From contig NZ_FOJB01000001.1 in NCBI RefSeq assembly GCF_900109955.1, forward strand, positions 2,728,001-2,792,000: DNA of 64,000 nucleotides, given 5' to 3'. Source of the stretch: Aliiroseovarius sediminilitoris (lineage in GTDB: Bacteria; Pseudomonadota; Alphaproteobacteria; Rhodobacterales; Rhodobacteraceae). The notes below the pieces were generated by a model. It was not told the DNA's origin. It saw only the letters and a program-made list of their open reading frames with translations, and ran no database searches. Made by a program: the position numbers and the translations under genes. Each line of letters opens with the position of its first letter. The stretch's first letter is position 1. This document shows, piece by piece, positions 53,241 to 62,224 of the stretch.

Positions 53241-55265
53241 TCAGCCCCCTGTCAGCCCACGTCCTTTCAACAGCGCATCAACACCGGGCAGCCGCCCGCG
53301 GAACGCGATGTAAAGGTCTTCCGCTTCGATTGAACCGCCTTTGGACAGGATGTGATCTTCCAGCTTTCGCGCCATGTCGGGGTCGAACGCATCGCCGGTT
53401 TCCTTGAACGCCTCGAACGCGTCGGCGTCCATGACCTCGGACCACATGTAGCTGTAATAGCCGGATGAATAGCCGTCGCCCGCAAACACATGTGCGAAAT
53501 GCGGGGTGGCGTGGCGCATCTTGATGGCCGGAGGCATTCCGATCCGCTCCAGTGTCGCCTCCTGCGCAGCTATGGCGTCATCTGGCGCGGGGCCGTCGTG
53601 AAAGTCCAGATCAACCAGCGCCGAGGACAGAAATTCAACCGTCTGGAATCCCATGTCATGGGTCGACGCTGCCAACAGGCGCTGCAACAGCGCCTTCGGC
53701 ATCGGCTCACCGGTCTTGGCGTGGGTGGCAAATTTGCCCAGCACCTCGGGCACTTCCAGCCAATGCTCGTAAAGCTGGCTGGGCAGTTCGACGAAATCGC
53801 GCGCCACGGATGTGCCCGAGATCGACGGATAGGTCACATCTGACAACATCTGGTGCAGCGCGTGTCCGAACTCGTGGAACAGCGTTCGCGCATCGTCCCA
53901 AGACAGAAGCGCCGGTTGCCCTTTTTCAGGCTTGGCAAAATTACAAACATTGACCACCACGGGGCGAATATCGCCTGCCAGTTTCTGCTGGTCGCGGATC
54001 GTTGAACACCACGCCCCTGAGCGTTTCGAGCCTCGAGCAAAGTAATCCCCGATGAACACCGCGACATGCTTGCCATCGCGTGTCACTTCCCATGCACGGG
54101 CGTCGGGATGGTAGAGCGCCACATCGAGCGGTGCGAACTCCAACCCGAACAGCCTGTGCGCGGTGTCAAACGCGGCGTCGATCATGCGGTCCAGTTGCAG
54201 GTAGGGCTTGATCTCGGCCTCGTCCAGATCATGTTCAGCCTCGCGTCGCCGTTCTGCGTAAAAGTGCCAGTCCCACGGCTCCAGATCGCCGTTGTGACCG
54301 TCAGCATGTAGCATTTCTGTCATTTTTGCCGCGTCTTCCAGAGCCGACGCGCGGGCCGGTTCCCAGACCTGCATCAGCAAATCGCGCACCCGGTCGGGAT
54401 GTCCGGCCATCTCGGTTTCCAGTTTGAATTGCGCGAAGTTGTCATAGCCCAGAAGGCGCGCGCGTTCTTCACGCAGAGCCAGCGTTTCGGCGGCAATGGC
54501 GCGGTTGTCGGTTTGGCCGCCGTTCGCGCCACGCGCAGTATAGGCCAGATATGCCGCCTTGCGCAGATCGCGCCGGGGCGAATGTTGCAGGAACGGCGTG
54601 ATGACCGAGCGCGAGAGCGTGATTGCCGGACCATCACAGCCCTTTTCCTGACCGGCGGCGCGGGCGGCATCGACGACAAAACCCGGCAAGTCCTCCAGAT
54701 CGCCCTCGGTCAGCGGCATGAACCACGACCGTTCATCGGCCAACAGGTTTTGCGTGAACTCTGTGCCCAATGTCGCCAGCTTTTGCTGCACATCTTTCAG
54801 CCGATCCCGGTCTGCGCCCTTCAACACCGCGCCAGACCGCACGAAGCGACGACGCGTCAACATCAGCACACGCGCCTGTTCGTCCGTCAGGTCCAAACTG
54901 TCGCGGGCCTGCCACAGCGCCTCGATCCGCGCATACAGCATTTCGTTCATCGTCACTTCCGACGAAAACGCCGCCAGACGCGGTGAAAACTTGCGTTGCA
55001 GATCCTCCCGGGCCGGTGTGCTGTCGGCACCGGCGACGTTGTAGAAGACCCCCAACACCTGATCCAGCAGCGCGTCGGATAGTTCCAGCGCCTCGATCGT
55101 GTTGGCGAAGGTGGGGGCAGCTTCGTTTTCGGCAATCTTGCGAATGGCCGCCCGTGTCTGATCCAGGGCTGCATCAAAGGCAGGCTCGAAATCCGCATCC
55201 TTGATTATGTCGAAAGGTGGCAGGTTGAACGGGGTGTCCCAGTGGGCCAGAAGCGGATTGGTCAT
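53241..55265 (-). CDS. M3 family peptidase (oligopeptidase A/Dcp-like)
   Basis: The 674-aa zinc metallopeptidase has the thimet-oligopeptidase motif LFHEFGHALHQML, with HEFGH starting at residue 464. The third ligand lies in the helix that follows. N-terminal features NPLLAHWDTPFNLPPFD and the C-terminal GYSSGYYSYMWSEVMDADAF, cited as SGYYSYMWSEV, fit M3A enzymes such as oligopeptidase A and Dcp, which degrade short peptides, including signal peptide remnants. AAGGAG precedes the ATG; a TTG two codons upstream is an alternative. It is cytoplasmic, with no signal peptide seen. Confidence 0.92.
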   Translation of the reverse strand: MTNPLLAHWDTPFNLPPFDIIKDADFEPAFDAALDQTRAAIRKIAENEAAPTFANTIEALELSDALLDQVLGVFYNVAGADSTPAREDLQRKFSPRLAAFSSEVTMNEMLYARIEALWQARDSLDLTDEQARVLMLTRRRFVRSGAVLKGADRDRLKDVQQKLATLGTEFTQNLLADERSWFMPLTEGDLEDLPGFVVDAARAAGQEKGCDGPAITLSRSVITPFLQHSPRRDLRKAAYLAYTARGANGGQTDNRAIAAETLALREERARLLGYDNFAQFKLETEMAGHPDRVRDLLMQVWEPARASALEDAAKMTEMLHADGHNGDLEPWDWHFYAERRREAEHDLDEAEIKPYLQLDRMIDAAFDTAHRLFGLEFAPLDVALYHPDARAWEVTRDGKHVAVFIGDYFARGSKRSGAWCSTIRDQQKLAGDIRPVVVNVCNFAKPEKGQPALLSWDDARTLFHEFGHALHQMLSDVTYPSISGTSVARDFVELPSQLYEHWLEVPEVLGKFATHAKTGEPMPKALLQRLLAASTHDMGFQTVEFLSSALVDLDFHDGPAPDDAIAAQEATLERIGMPPAIKMRHATPHFAHVFAGDGYSSGYYSYMWSEVMDADAFEAFKETGDAFDPDMARKLEDHILSKGGSIEAEDLYIAFRGRLPGVDALLKGRGLTGG

Positions 55266-55340
55266 CGGCAATTCTCCTTTACCCGGAAGCTATGTGCCGC
55301 GTGCGGGGATTACCAGAGATCCCGGCAGCCATTCGCCCAT

Positions 55341-55823
55341 TCAGTCCTGATCAAGATCGCGGCGAAAGGTTTCGCAGTCCAGATCACCGACCTTGGTATT
55401 TCCCGTTCGAATAAACCCCACCTTCTCAAGCACGCGTTTCGAGGCGATGTTGTCCAGAAGCACACGCGCCTCAAGCGCCCAAACGCCCCGGTCGCAGGCC
55501 GCTTGGCAGGCCATCGCAACGGCGCGGGTCGCGATGCCTTGCCCGGTATAGGCCTGACCGACGCGATAGCCCAGTTGCGCCACACCCCCTTCCACCGCGG
55601 TCACGTTCACCCGCCCAGCGATTCGTCCGCCGATCTTCAACAGGAACATCATCTCGCCCGCCTCCACCTGCTCGCGCACGATGTCGGTCAGGGCGGCAAG
55701 GTTCCAGTATGTATCCGGGCGCGGGCCGACATGCTTTTCGAACCACAGCCGGTTCTTGACTTCGAACGCGAACAGGCCGGGCGCGTCATCGACGCTGAGC
55801 GGAGCCAGTTCAAGCTCAGCCAC
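55341..55823 (-). CDS. GNAT family N-acetyltransferase
   Basis: The 160-aa protein has a RimJ/RimL-type GNAT fold: an N-terminal LELAPLSVDDAPGLFAFE, the acetyl-CoA loop QAYTGQGIATRAV and LDNIASKRVLEKVGFIRTG, the usual closing motif. The acceptor, a protein N-terminus or small molecule, is unknown. Its start is uncertain: the GTG used here overlaps the ThiF-like gene stop by 8 nt, while ATG starts further upstream (55874, 55886) would overlap it by 59 to 71 nt. Confidence 0.8.
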   Translation of the reverse strand: MAELELAPLSVDDAPGLFAFEVKNRLWFEKHVGPRPDTYWNLAALTDIVREQVEAGEMMFLLKIGGRIAGRVNVTAVEGGVAQLGYRVGQAYTGQGIATRAVAMACQAACDRGVWALEARVLLDNIASKRVLEKVGFIRTGNTKVGDLDCETFRRDLDQD

Positions 55824-56847
55824 AGCAGGGACATCCGTGGCGTCGCGCTGTGCGGATGACCCGGGTTTCCGCATACATCGCGTCATAGATCAGCATCCGC
55901 CCACGCAGCCCTTCGCCCGCACCAGCGATTTCTTTGATCGCCTCGGTTGCCATAATGGAACCGATGATGCCCGGCAAAGGTCCGACCACACCTGCCTCGG
56001 AACAACTGGGCGCAAGACCGGGGGCGGGCGCTTCGGGGAAGATGCATTGATAACACGGCGCGTCGTTCGCCGGATCGAAGGTCGACACCTGCCCTTCCCA
56101 CTGGCTGAGCGCACCGCCAATCATGGGTATGCCCAGCGCCGCCGCGACCCGGTTGACCAGATAGCGGGTTTCGAAATTGTCGGTGCCTTCCAGCACCAGA
56201 TCATAATCTCGCATCAGGTCCTGCGCGACGTCCGCTGTCAGACGGCGATTGTAAGGGCGGATGATGATCGCGGGGTTCTGTGCCCGCATCGCGGCTTCGG
56301 CGGAAAAGACCTTGGGCATGCCAATATCCGCGTCCCGATGGATGACCTGCCGTTGCAGGTTGGAATTGTCGACCGTATCATCGTCAATCACACCGATCGT
56401 GCCCACCCCGGCTGCCGCCAGATAGAGCAGCACGGGCGAGCCAAGTCCGCCAGCCCCCACCACCAGAACGCGAGCGTTTTTCAAGGCAACCTGCCCCGGC
56501 CCACCGATTTCACGCAGCACGACGTGGCGGGCGTATCGGCTCAGTTCGGTCTCGGAAAAGGGACCCTCTTGCGCATCAGCGACCGGCACCTTCGGCGCGC
56601 GCGCTTTCAGCCAAGCCAGCCCACGTCCATAAAGTGCGACCAGCGCAACGACGGCAAACAGCACGGCCCAAGAGGTGAAATTCCCGCCCAGCGCCACGCG
56701 GATGCCCGCGCCCTCAGGCAGAACCAAGTGGCTGAGCAACACGACCCCGCCCAGCAGCGCCGTCAACTGCCAGCGGCGCGCGACGGACAAGCCACCATAG
56801 CTGCCGCCCACCCAGATCACTGTCGCCCAGATCAGAACCCAAATCAC
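55816..56847 (-). CDS. MoeB/ThiF/HesA family adenylyltransferase with N-terminal membrane segments
   Basis: The 343-aa protein has an E1-like domain: GAGGLGSPVLLYLAAAGVGTIGVIDDD (cited in part as VVGAGGLGSPVLLYLA), SNLQRQVIHRDADIGMPK, DLVLEGTDNFETRYLVN, a probable catalytic Cys in PSCSEAGVVG and zinc Cys pairs CYQC and CPCC. MoeB/ThiF-type proteins adenylate the C-terminal Gly of sulfur carriers for molybdopterin or thiamine synthesis. Unusually, the first 85 residues form about three hydrophobic helices before the domain, so this version may be membrane-bound. The sulfur carrier partner is not adjacent. It is followed by a GNAT gene in overlap. Confidence 0.82.
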   Translation of the reverse strand: MIWVLIWATVIWVGGSYGGLSVARRWQLTALLGGVVLLSHLVLPEGAGIRVALGGNFTSWAVLFAVVALVALYGRGLAWLKARAPKVPVADAQEGPFSETELSRYARHVVLREIGGPGQVALKNARVLVVGAGGLGSPVLLYLAAAGVGTIGVIDDDTVDNSNLQRQVIHRDADIGMPKVFSAEAAMRAQNPAIIIRPYNRRLTADVAQDLMRDYDLVLEGTDNFETRYLVNRVAAALGIPMIGGALSQWEGQVSTFDPANDAPCYQCIFPEAPAPGLAPSCSEAGVVGPLPGIIGSIMATEAIKEIAGAGEGLRGRMLIYDAMYAETRVIRTARRHGCPCCG

Positions 56848-56859
56848 TGCCGCCTCCGA

Positions 56860-57324
56860 TCAGCCACGGCCCGTCGACCCGAAGCCACCCGTCCCACGCG
56901 CGGTGCCTGACAATGCTTCGACCAAAGCATAGCTTGCCTGCACCACCGGAGCGATCACGGCTTGCGCAATGCGGTCCCCATGCCCGACGCTGAACGGTTC
57001 GGCCCCAAGATTGATCAGGATCACCCCCAATGGGCCGCGATAATCGCTGTCGATGGTGCCGGGCGCATTCGCCAGTGTGACACCATGTTTCGCGGCAAGC
57101 CCAGACCGAGGTCGAATTTGCATTTCAAATCCTTCGGGAATTTCGACACGCAGACCCGTTGGCACGATGCGTCGTTCCATCGGGGCAAGCGTCCAACCGG
57201 TGGCGCGATCCGGCTCTGGCAAGTTGGCGCGCAGGTCGGCCCCTGCGGACCCGGTGGTCTCATAGCAGGGAAGGGCAATGGTCGGGTCGGCGCCTGCATC
57301 ACGGGTCACATTGATAACGGGCAT
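56860..57324 (-). CDS. dut: dUTP diphosphatase
   Basis: The trimeric dUTPase cleaves dUTP to dUMP and keeps uracil out of DNA. The 154-aa product shows the five motifs: [41 protein letters not shown] (cited as GTIDSDYRG), GDRIAQAV and the C-terminal [10 protein letters not shown]. The start MPVINVTRD was chosen; its ATG shares one base with the coaBC stop (TGATG), so translation is coupled to coaBC, a common pairing in bacteria. Confidence 0.96.
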   Translation of the reverse strand: MPVINVTRDAGADPTIALPCYETTGSAGADLRANLPEPDRATGWTLAPMERRIVPTGLRVEIPEGFEMQIRPRSGLAAKHGVTLANAPGTIDSDYRGPLGVILINLGAEPFSVGHGDRIAQAVIAPVVQASYALVEALSGTARGTGGFGSTGRG

Positions 57325-58529
57325 CACGCGTCCCCTCCGATCACTTCGGCAATCCGGGCCGCCAGTTGGCGCGCCACGTCGTCTTTGCCCATGCGCGGCC
57401 ATGCCTCGGCCCCTTGATCCGAGATCAATGTCACCGCGTTTTCCGATCCACCCATGATGCCAGTCGCTGGACTTACATCATTGGCAACAATCCAGTCGCA
57501 GCCCTTGCGTTCGCGCTTGGCCGTGGCATGTGCGATCACGTCATTGGTTTCTGCGGCGAAGCCGACAACAAGAGCGGGGCGTCCCTGTTTCATCTGGCTG
57601 ACAGTAGCAAGGATATCGGGGTTCTCGGCAAACTCCAGCACCGGCAGGCTACCCGCCTGATCCTTCTTGATCTTTTGGTCCGAGGTCCGCGCGACCCGCC
57701 AGTCGGCCACTGCGGCGGCAAACACCGCGGCACTGGCGGGCAGCGCGGCCTGCACCGCCTCCAACATCTGCCCGGCGGTCTGCACCTGCACGACCTTGAC
57801 CCCGTCCGGTGGCGGCACATCCGCCGGGCCGGTGACAAAGGTCACATCCGCACCCAGCGCCGACAGCGCCCGCGCCAAAGCGGTGCCTTGCGCACCCGAC
57901 GAGCGATTGGCGATATAGCGCACGGGGTCGATGGGTTCGTGGGTTGGGCCAGAGGTGACAAGCACATGTTTGCCCTTCAGAGGTCCGTCCATCAGGGCGG
58001 CTTCGACGGCGGCAACGATCTCCAACGGTTCAGCCATACGACCGGGACCAAACTCTCCACAGGCCATGGTCCCATCGGTGGGGCCAACGAACAGAACGCC
58101 ATCCTGCTTCAGAGTGACAATGTTGCGTTGATTGGCAGGGTGCTCCCACATCCGCACATTCATCGCAGGCGCAACCAACACACGCTTGTCCGTCGCCATC
58201 AGAAGGGTCGAGGCAAGGTCATTCGCCAGCCCTCCCGCCATTTTGCCCAGCAAGTCCGCCGTTGCCGGGGCCACAACCACCAGATCGGCGGCGCGGCTGA
58301 GTTCGATATGACCCATCTCGGCCTCGTCCGTCAGGTCGAAAAGGTCGGTGTAGACCTTGCGGGCAGCCAGACCGGACGCCGACAAGGGGGTCACGAATTC
58401 CTGCCCGGCACGGGTCAGAACGGGTGTCACCTCAGCCCCGCGTTCACGCAGTCGCCGGATCAGGTCCAGCGCCTTGAAGGCCGCGATCCCGCCGCCGATG
58501 ATCAGAAGAATATGTTTGCCAGCCAGCAT
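57324..58529 (-). CDS. coaBC: Bifunctional phosphopantothenoylcysteine decarboxylase/phosphopantothenate-cysteine ligase
   Basis: The 401-aa coenzyme A biosynthesis protein has the N-terminal flavin decarboxylase CoaC ([45 protein letters not shown]). The C-terminal ligase CoaB has [24 protein letters not shown] (cited as [17 protein letters not shown]), VADWR and GFAAET. Both halves look complete. It is followed by dut with a one-base overlap. Confidence 0.96.
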   Translation of the reverse strand: MLAGKHILLIIGGGIAAFKALDLIRRLRERGAEVTPVLTRAGQEFVTPLSASGLAARKVYTDLFDLTDEAEMGHIELSRAADLVVVAPATADLLGKMAGGLANDLASTLLMATDKRVLVAPAMNVRMWEHPANQRNIVTLKQDGVLFVGPTDGTMACGEFGPGRMAEPLEIVAAVEAALMDGPLKGKHVLVTSGPTHEPIDPVRYIANRSSGAQGTALARALSALGADVTFVTGPADVPPPDGVKVVQVQTAGQMLEAVQAALPASAAVFAAAVADWRVARTSDQKIKKDQAGSLPVLEFAENPDILATVSQMKQGRPALVVGFAAETNDVIAHATAKRERKGCDWIVANDVSPATGIMGGSENAVTLISDQGAEAWPRMGKDDVARQLAARIAEVIGGDA

Positions 58530-58604
58530 AGGCGCCCCCGGTTTAGCTTCTTCAGACAGTTACGGGACCTGCGCGCGTGGATCAATGGGCAGGACCGATG
58601 GTCT

Positions 58605-59393
58605 TCACTTGAACGTGTCGCACGGATCGGGGCGATCAACGCCGGGGGCATCATAGACAAGGTCAAACGTGCCCTCGGGGTCGATTCCGTCTTCGGCCTG
58701 ACCGATGCTTCTTACGACAAGATCCGGGCGGGCCTTTCGGAGCATGGCCGGCACGCCCCAATCCGTCCGCGCGTGTCCGTTTCCGGTGATGACCACCACC
58801 GGGCGTCCAGCCGGGTCGATGGCCTCAATCGCCGCTTTTGCAAGCGTAGCATCACGCAGGCGCTGCACTTCGATCATGCCACCCAGCGCAATGCGCGGCA
58901 TGGCTTCGCAATGTGCAAAGAACTGAAGGTCCAATCGCTGGTCGCGCTGTGTCTTGGGCAATGGTTGATCCAACCCAAACAGCTCTACATCGCCGTCGAA
59001 ATGTGCAGCGACACCTTCGGTGTAGCTGGCACGCGCCACGTCGCGCGGCACGGCAGCCCCAAATATCGCCGCGTCCGAGGCAGTGAAGATGGGCAGATAC
59101 ATCTCGTAGTCCGGCCAGCCGGCCTCTTCCCAAGCCGCGCTGTATCCTGAGATATCCTGGGTCAGCTCTGTGACCTGCTCGGGCGTCAGCATTTCAAGCA
59201 CCAAGGCCGTGGGCTGCAACGCGGCCACAATCTGTGCCTGCACTTGATGGTGGGCCGGATTGTCATGGGTTTCCCCGATGATGACGACATCCGCTTTGGC
59301 CAACATTGCAAGATCATCCGCGCTGGGCACGGCATCCAAAGGCAGCGCAGCGGTTGGAACCATCAATGCAAACAGGAAAGAATACAGCTTCAT
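58605..59393 (-). CDS. ChaN-like iron-regulated protein
   Basis: The 262-aa protein has an N-terminal signal-like hydrophobic stretch (LYSFLFALMVPTAALPL). The ChaN/PhuW domain follows: DVVIIGETHDNPAHHQVQ with the conserved ETHDNPxHH, LEMLTPEQ, and the closing VVVITGNGHARTDWGVP. These periplasmic or outer-membrane proteins bind heme or take part in iron acquisition. There is no clear lipobox, so attachment is unclear, and no TGA-N9-TCA iron box was found immediately upstream. It is divergent from cobU, 82 bp away. Confidence 0.8.
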   Translation of the reverse strand: MKLYSFLFALMVPTAALPLDAVPSADDLAMLAKADVVIIGETHDNPAHHQVQAQIVAALQPTALVLEMLTPEQVTELTQDISGYSAAWEEAGWPDYEMYLPIFTASDAAIFGAAVPRDVARASYTEGVAAHFDGDVELFGLDQPLPKTQRDQRLDLQFFAHCEAMPRIALGGMIEVQRLRDATLAKAAIEAIDPAGRPVVVITGNGHARTDWGVPAMLRKARPDLVVRSIGQAEDGIDPEGTFDLVYDAPGVDRPDPCDTFK

Positions 59394-59475
59394 GACACGA
59401 AGCTAAGTCTGGTCGCGGACCACCTCAAGCGCTTTCGTCTTGGCGGACCCCGTGTCGCAGTGTTAGGCAATCGCC

Positions 59476-60030
59476 ATGACTGTCACGCTCCCCCCCCTCA
59501 CGCTCGTATTGGGCGGCGCTGCCTCTGGCAAATCGGACTATGCCGAACGGCTGGTCGGCGCAACCACACGCCCGATGCTCTATATCGCGACCGCACAGGC
59601 ACATGACGCCGAGATGGCGGCGAAGATCGCGCGCCATCAATCACGGCGCGAATCACGGCGCGGGGCAGGCTGGCGCACGATCGAGGCCCCATTGGACGCC
59701 TCTCCCGCCCTTGCCGCCGCTGATCCGACCGAGGTCGCCCTGTTCGACTGCGTCACCATGTGGCTGTCCAACCATCTGTTGGCTGAGGCGTATTTGCCAG
59801 ATGCCGAGGTTCGGCTATTTGCTGCGCTCTCCGACTGCGCGGCGCCTGTCGTCATCGTGTCAAACGAAGTCGGTGCGGGCATTGTGCCGGAAAACCCACT
59901 GGTGCGACGGTTTCGGCAGGCTCAGGGTGAGTTGAATCAACGCCTCGCCCAGCGCGCGGGTCTGGTGATCACGGTCATGGCAAGCTTGCCTTTGGTCCTG
60001 AAAGGTCGCTTGCCAAAAGGTGCACCATGA
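59476..60030 (+). CDS. cobU: Adenosylcobinamide kinase/adenosylcobinamide-phosphate guanylyltransferase
   Basis: The bifunctional CobU/CobP enzyme phosphorylates adenosylcobinamide and transfers GMP in late vitamin B12 synthesis. The 184-aa product has the P-loop LGGAASGKSDYAERL, SRRGAGWRTIEAP, DCVTMWLSNHL and SNEVGAGIVPENPLVRRFR (cited as SNEVGAGIVPEN), all in the family order. The gene is followed, with a 4-nt overlap, by a histidine phosphatase that may serve as the CobC-type alpha-ribazole phosphatase. No B12-box riboswitch was seen in the short upstream gap. Confidence 0.94.
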   Translation: MTVTLPPLTLVLGGAASGKSDYAERLVGATTRPMLYIATAQAHDAEMAAKIARHQSRRESRRGAGWRTIEAPLDASPALAAADPTEVALFDCVTMWLSNHLLAEAYLPDAEVRLFAALSDCAAPVVIVSNEVGAGIVPENPLVRRFRQAQGELNQRLAQRAGLVITVMASLPLVLKGRLPKGAP

Positions 60031-60611
60031 CCGCCCCAGTCAGTTGGTGGTGGGTTCGACATGGCCCGACGCATACCAATAGCATGGTCGGCTGGCGCGA
60101 TGTGCCTGCGGATTTGTCGGACAAGGCTGCGCTGGCCCGCCTGTCTGCATATTTGCCGGATCATGCGCCCATCGTGTCGTCGGACCTGTCCCGCGCCGTC
60201 TCCACAGCGGATGCCGTGATGGGCAAGCATCCACGCCTTGCCCATCAGAAATCCCTGCGTGAGTTCAATTTCGGAGATTGGGATGGGTTGCATTGGGACG
60301 AGGTCGCCACCCGCGATCCCGCCTTGTCCCGCGCATTCTGGGAGACACCGGGCACGCATCAAGCCCCGAATGGGGAAAGCTGGGATCAACTCGCCAATCG
60401 GGTCTCGGGCACCGTCGAAGAGCTTAACGCCAAAGGGCTTCGCCACATCATCGCAGTGGCACATTTCGGGGTAATACTGACCCAGATCGCGCGGGCGGGC
60501 GGCCTGACGCCCCATGCCGCGCTGGGGCATAAGATCGACAACCTGTCAGTGACTCGGCTGGATTGGGATGGGCGGTTCTGGTCCATTCACTGCATCAATC
60601 ACCTGCCCTGA
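60027..60611 (+). CDS. Histidine phosphatase family protein (CobC-like)
   Basis: The 194-aa protein has the phosphoglycerate-mutase RHG motif WWWVRHGPTHTNSMVGW. Further blocks are SDLSRAVSTADAVMG, LREFNFGDWDGLHWDEV and IIAVAHFGVILTQIARAGG with the second catalytic His. It overlaps cobU by 4 nt (ATGA), so a role as alpha-ribazole-5'-phosphate phosphatase (CobC) is plausible. The fold is used for many phosphatases, so the substrate is inferred from position only. Confidence 0.85.
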   Translation: MTAPVSWWWVRHGPTHTNSMVGWRDVPADLSDKAALARLSAYLPDHAPIVSSDLSRAVSTADAVMGKHPRLAHQKSLREFNFGDWDGLHWDEVATRDPALSRAFWETPGTHQAPNGESWDQLANRVSGTVEELNAKGLRHIIAVAHFGVILTQIARAGGLTPHAALGHKIDNLSVTRLDWDGRFWSIHCINHLP

Positions 60612-60645
60612 TTGACGCCCGCGACATCGGGACCACGCAGAGCGG

Positions 60646-60662
60646 TTAACCATTCAGTAACC
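60646..60662. promoter_or_regulatory. CtrA-like box upstream of comM
   Basis: TTAACCAT (60646-60653) matches the half-site reported for CtrA in Rhodobacterales, and TTAA-N7-GTAA (60646-60660) is one base off the full TTAA-N7-TTAA. It lies about 45 bp before the comM ATG, and comM belongs to the CtrA-controlled competence genes in roseobacters as far as I recall. Occurrence by chance is possible. Confidence 0.5.
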
Positions 60663-60663
60663 A

Positions 60664-60700
60664 CGACCCCATATTCTGCGATCTACACAATATGGGGTCG
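60664..60700. repeat. 11-bp inverted repeat before comM
   Basis: CGACCCCATAT (60664-60674) and ATATGGGGTCG (60690-60700) are perfect reverse complements separated by 15 nt. The right arm includes the upstream alternative ATG and the GGGG that could serve as ribosome site for the chosen start. It could be an operator or an RNA hairpin that hides the ribosome site. Confidence 0.75.
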
Positions 60701-60703
60701 GTG

Positions 60704-62224
60704 ATGGTCGCTCGGATAAACACGGTCGCGTTCGAAGGGATTCGCGCCCGATTGGTCGAGGTGCAATGCGCCCTGTCTCCGGGATTGCCAAGTTTCTCGA
60801 TCGTCGGCTTGCCGGACAAAGCGGTTTCCGAAGCCCGCGAACGGGTGCGTGCCGCCCTGTCTGCCATGTCGGTCGCCCTGCCCCCGCGCAAGATCGTTAT
60901 CAACCTGTCGCCCGCCGACATCCCGAAAGAAGGGTCACATTTTGACCTTCCCATCGCTATGGCGTTGTTGGCCGAGGCGGGCATTCTGGCGCGGGAAGAC
61001 ATCGCAGACGTGGTAGCACTTGGCGAACTGGCGCTGGACGGAACCCTGCTGCCGGTTGTCGGTGCCCTGCCCGCCGCTTTGGCGGCCGCTGAAAAGGACA
61101 TGTCGATGTTTTGTCCCAGGGATTGTGGCGCAGAGGCCGCGTGGATCGGCGCGACCAAAGTGCACGCAGCAACCTCGCTTGCCGCCGTCTTGCAACATTT
61201 CACCGGCCAGTCACCGCTTGCCGTCGCCGAGCCTGGCAAGGTCACGATCGAGACGACCATCAAAGACCTGCGCGATGTGAAAGGGCAGGAACGCGCCAAA
61301 CGCGCCTTGGAAATCGCGGCGGCCGGGCGCCATCACTTGCTTCTGGTTGGCCCTCCCGGATCGGGAAAATCCATGCTGGCAGCACGATTGCCGGGAATAT
61401 TGCCGCCCATGTCCCCCGCCGAGGCGCTTGAAACATCCATGATTCACTCGGTCTCTGGCCTGCTGGAGGGGGGTGGCATTTCGCAAGACCGGCCTTATCG
61501 CGCGCCCCATCACACAGCGTCGATGGCAGCGATTGTCGGCGGCGGACGCGGCGCTAAACCCGGCGAGATCAGCTTGGCCCATAACGGTGTTCTGTTCATG
61601 GATGAGTTTCCAGAGTTCAGCCGACAAGTGCTGGAAACCCTTCGCCAACCGTTGGAAACCGGCGATGTCACTGTCGCGCGCGCAAATGCGCATGTGCGCT
61701 ATCCCAGTCGTTTTCTGCTGATCGCGGCTGCAAACCCATGCAAATGCGGCCATCTGACGGACCCCAACCGGGCCTGCAATCGTGCCCCTTTATGTGGTGA
61801 CGATTACATGCAGCGGATATCCGGTCCGCTGTTGGATCGGTTCGACATGCGGGTCGAGGTGCCGCCGGTGACGTTTCAGGATCTCGACCTGCCCGCGAAT
61901 GGTGAGCCGTCGCAAACGGTTGCACAGCGTGTAATGGTCGCCCGCGCCATTCAGGCTGATCGCTATGTGGGGCTAAATGGTGTGACGACCAATGCCGATA
62001 TCGAAGGAAAGACCCTGACCGAATATGCCAGCCCGGATCAGGACGGGCGCGATACGCTGCTGAAGGCGTCCGAGCGGTTCGGCCTGTCCGCTCGCGGCTA
62101 TCATCGGGTCTTGCGGGTTGCGCGCACCATCGCCGATCTGGCGGGCGCACCAGATGTCACCCGAAAACACGTGGCCGAGGCGCTTAGCTTTCGCCTTGTG
62201 TCCCATCGGGAAACTGTCGGTTGA
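60704..62224 (+). CDS. comM: YifB/ComM family Mg-chelatase-like AAA+ ATPase
   Basis: The 506-aa protein has a Lon-type N-terminal domain (VEVQCALSPGLPSFSIVGLPDKAVSEARERVRAALSAM, cited as GLPDKAVSEARERVR). A AAA+ module with Walker A GPPGSGKSMLAARLP and the MCM-like insert HNGVLFMDEFPEF follows. ComM is a helicase for branch migration during natural transformation. The ATG chosen begins MVARINTVAFEG, the typical start; an in-frame ATG four codons upstream lies in an inverted repeat. The 3' end overlaps the convergent hydrolase gene by 41 nt. Confidence 0.92.
   Translation: MVARINTVAFEGIRARLVEVQCALSPGLPSFSIVGLPDKAVSEARERVRAALSAMSVALPPRKIVINLSPADIPKEGSHFDLPIAMALLAEAGILAREDIADVVALGELALDGTLLPVVGALPAALAAAEKDMSMFCPRDCGAEAAWIGATKVHAATSLAAVLQHFTGQSPLAVAEPGKVTIETTIKDLRDVKGQERAKRALEIAAAGRHHLLLVGPPGSGKSMLAARLPGILPPMSPAEALETSMIHSVSGLLEGGGISQDRPYRAPHHTASMAAIVGGGRGAKPGEISLAHNGVLFMDEFPEFSRQVLETLRQPLETGDVTVARANAHVRYPSRFLLIAAANPCKCGHLTDPNRACNRAPLCGDDYMQRISGPLLDRFDMRVEVPPVTFQDLDLPANGEPSQTVAQRVMVARAIQADRYVGLNGVTTNADIEGKTLTEYASPDQDGRDTLLKASERFGLSARGYHRVLRVARTIADLAGAPDVTRKHVAEALSFRLVSHRETVG

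Noticed and set aside
57366-59150. 594-codon plus-strand open frame
   Set aside because: It runs antisense to coaBC and the ChaN-like gene, both of which have clear family motifs.
59394-59475. Possible cobalamin riboswitch before cobU
   Set aside because: The gap is only 82 bp and I see no B12-box sequence or room for the aptamer.
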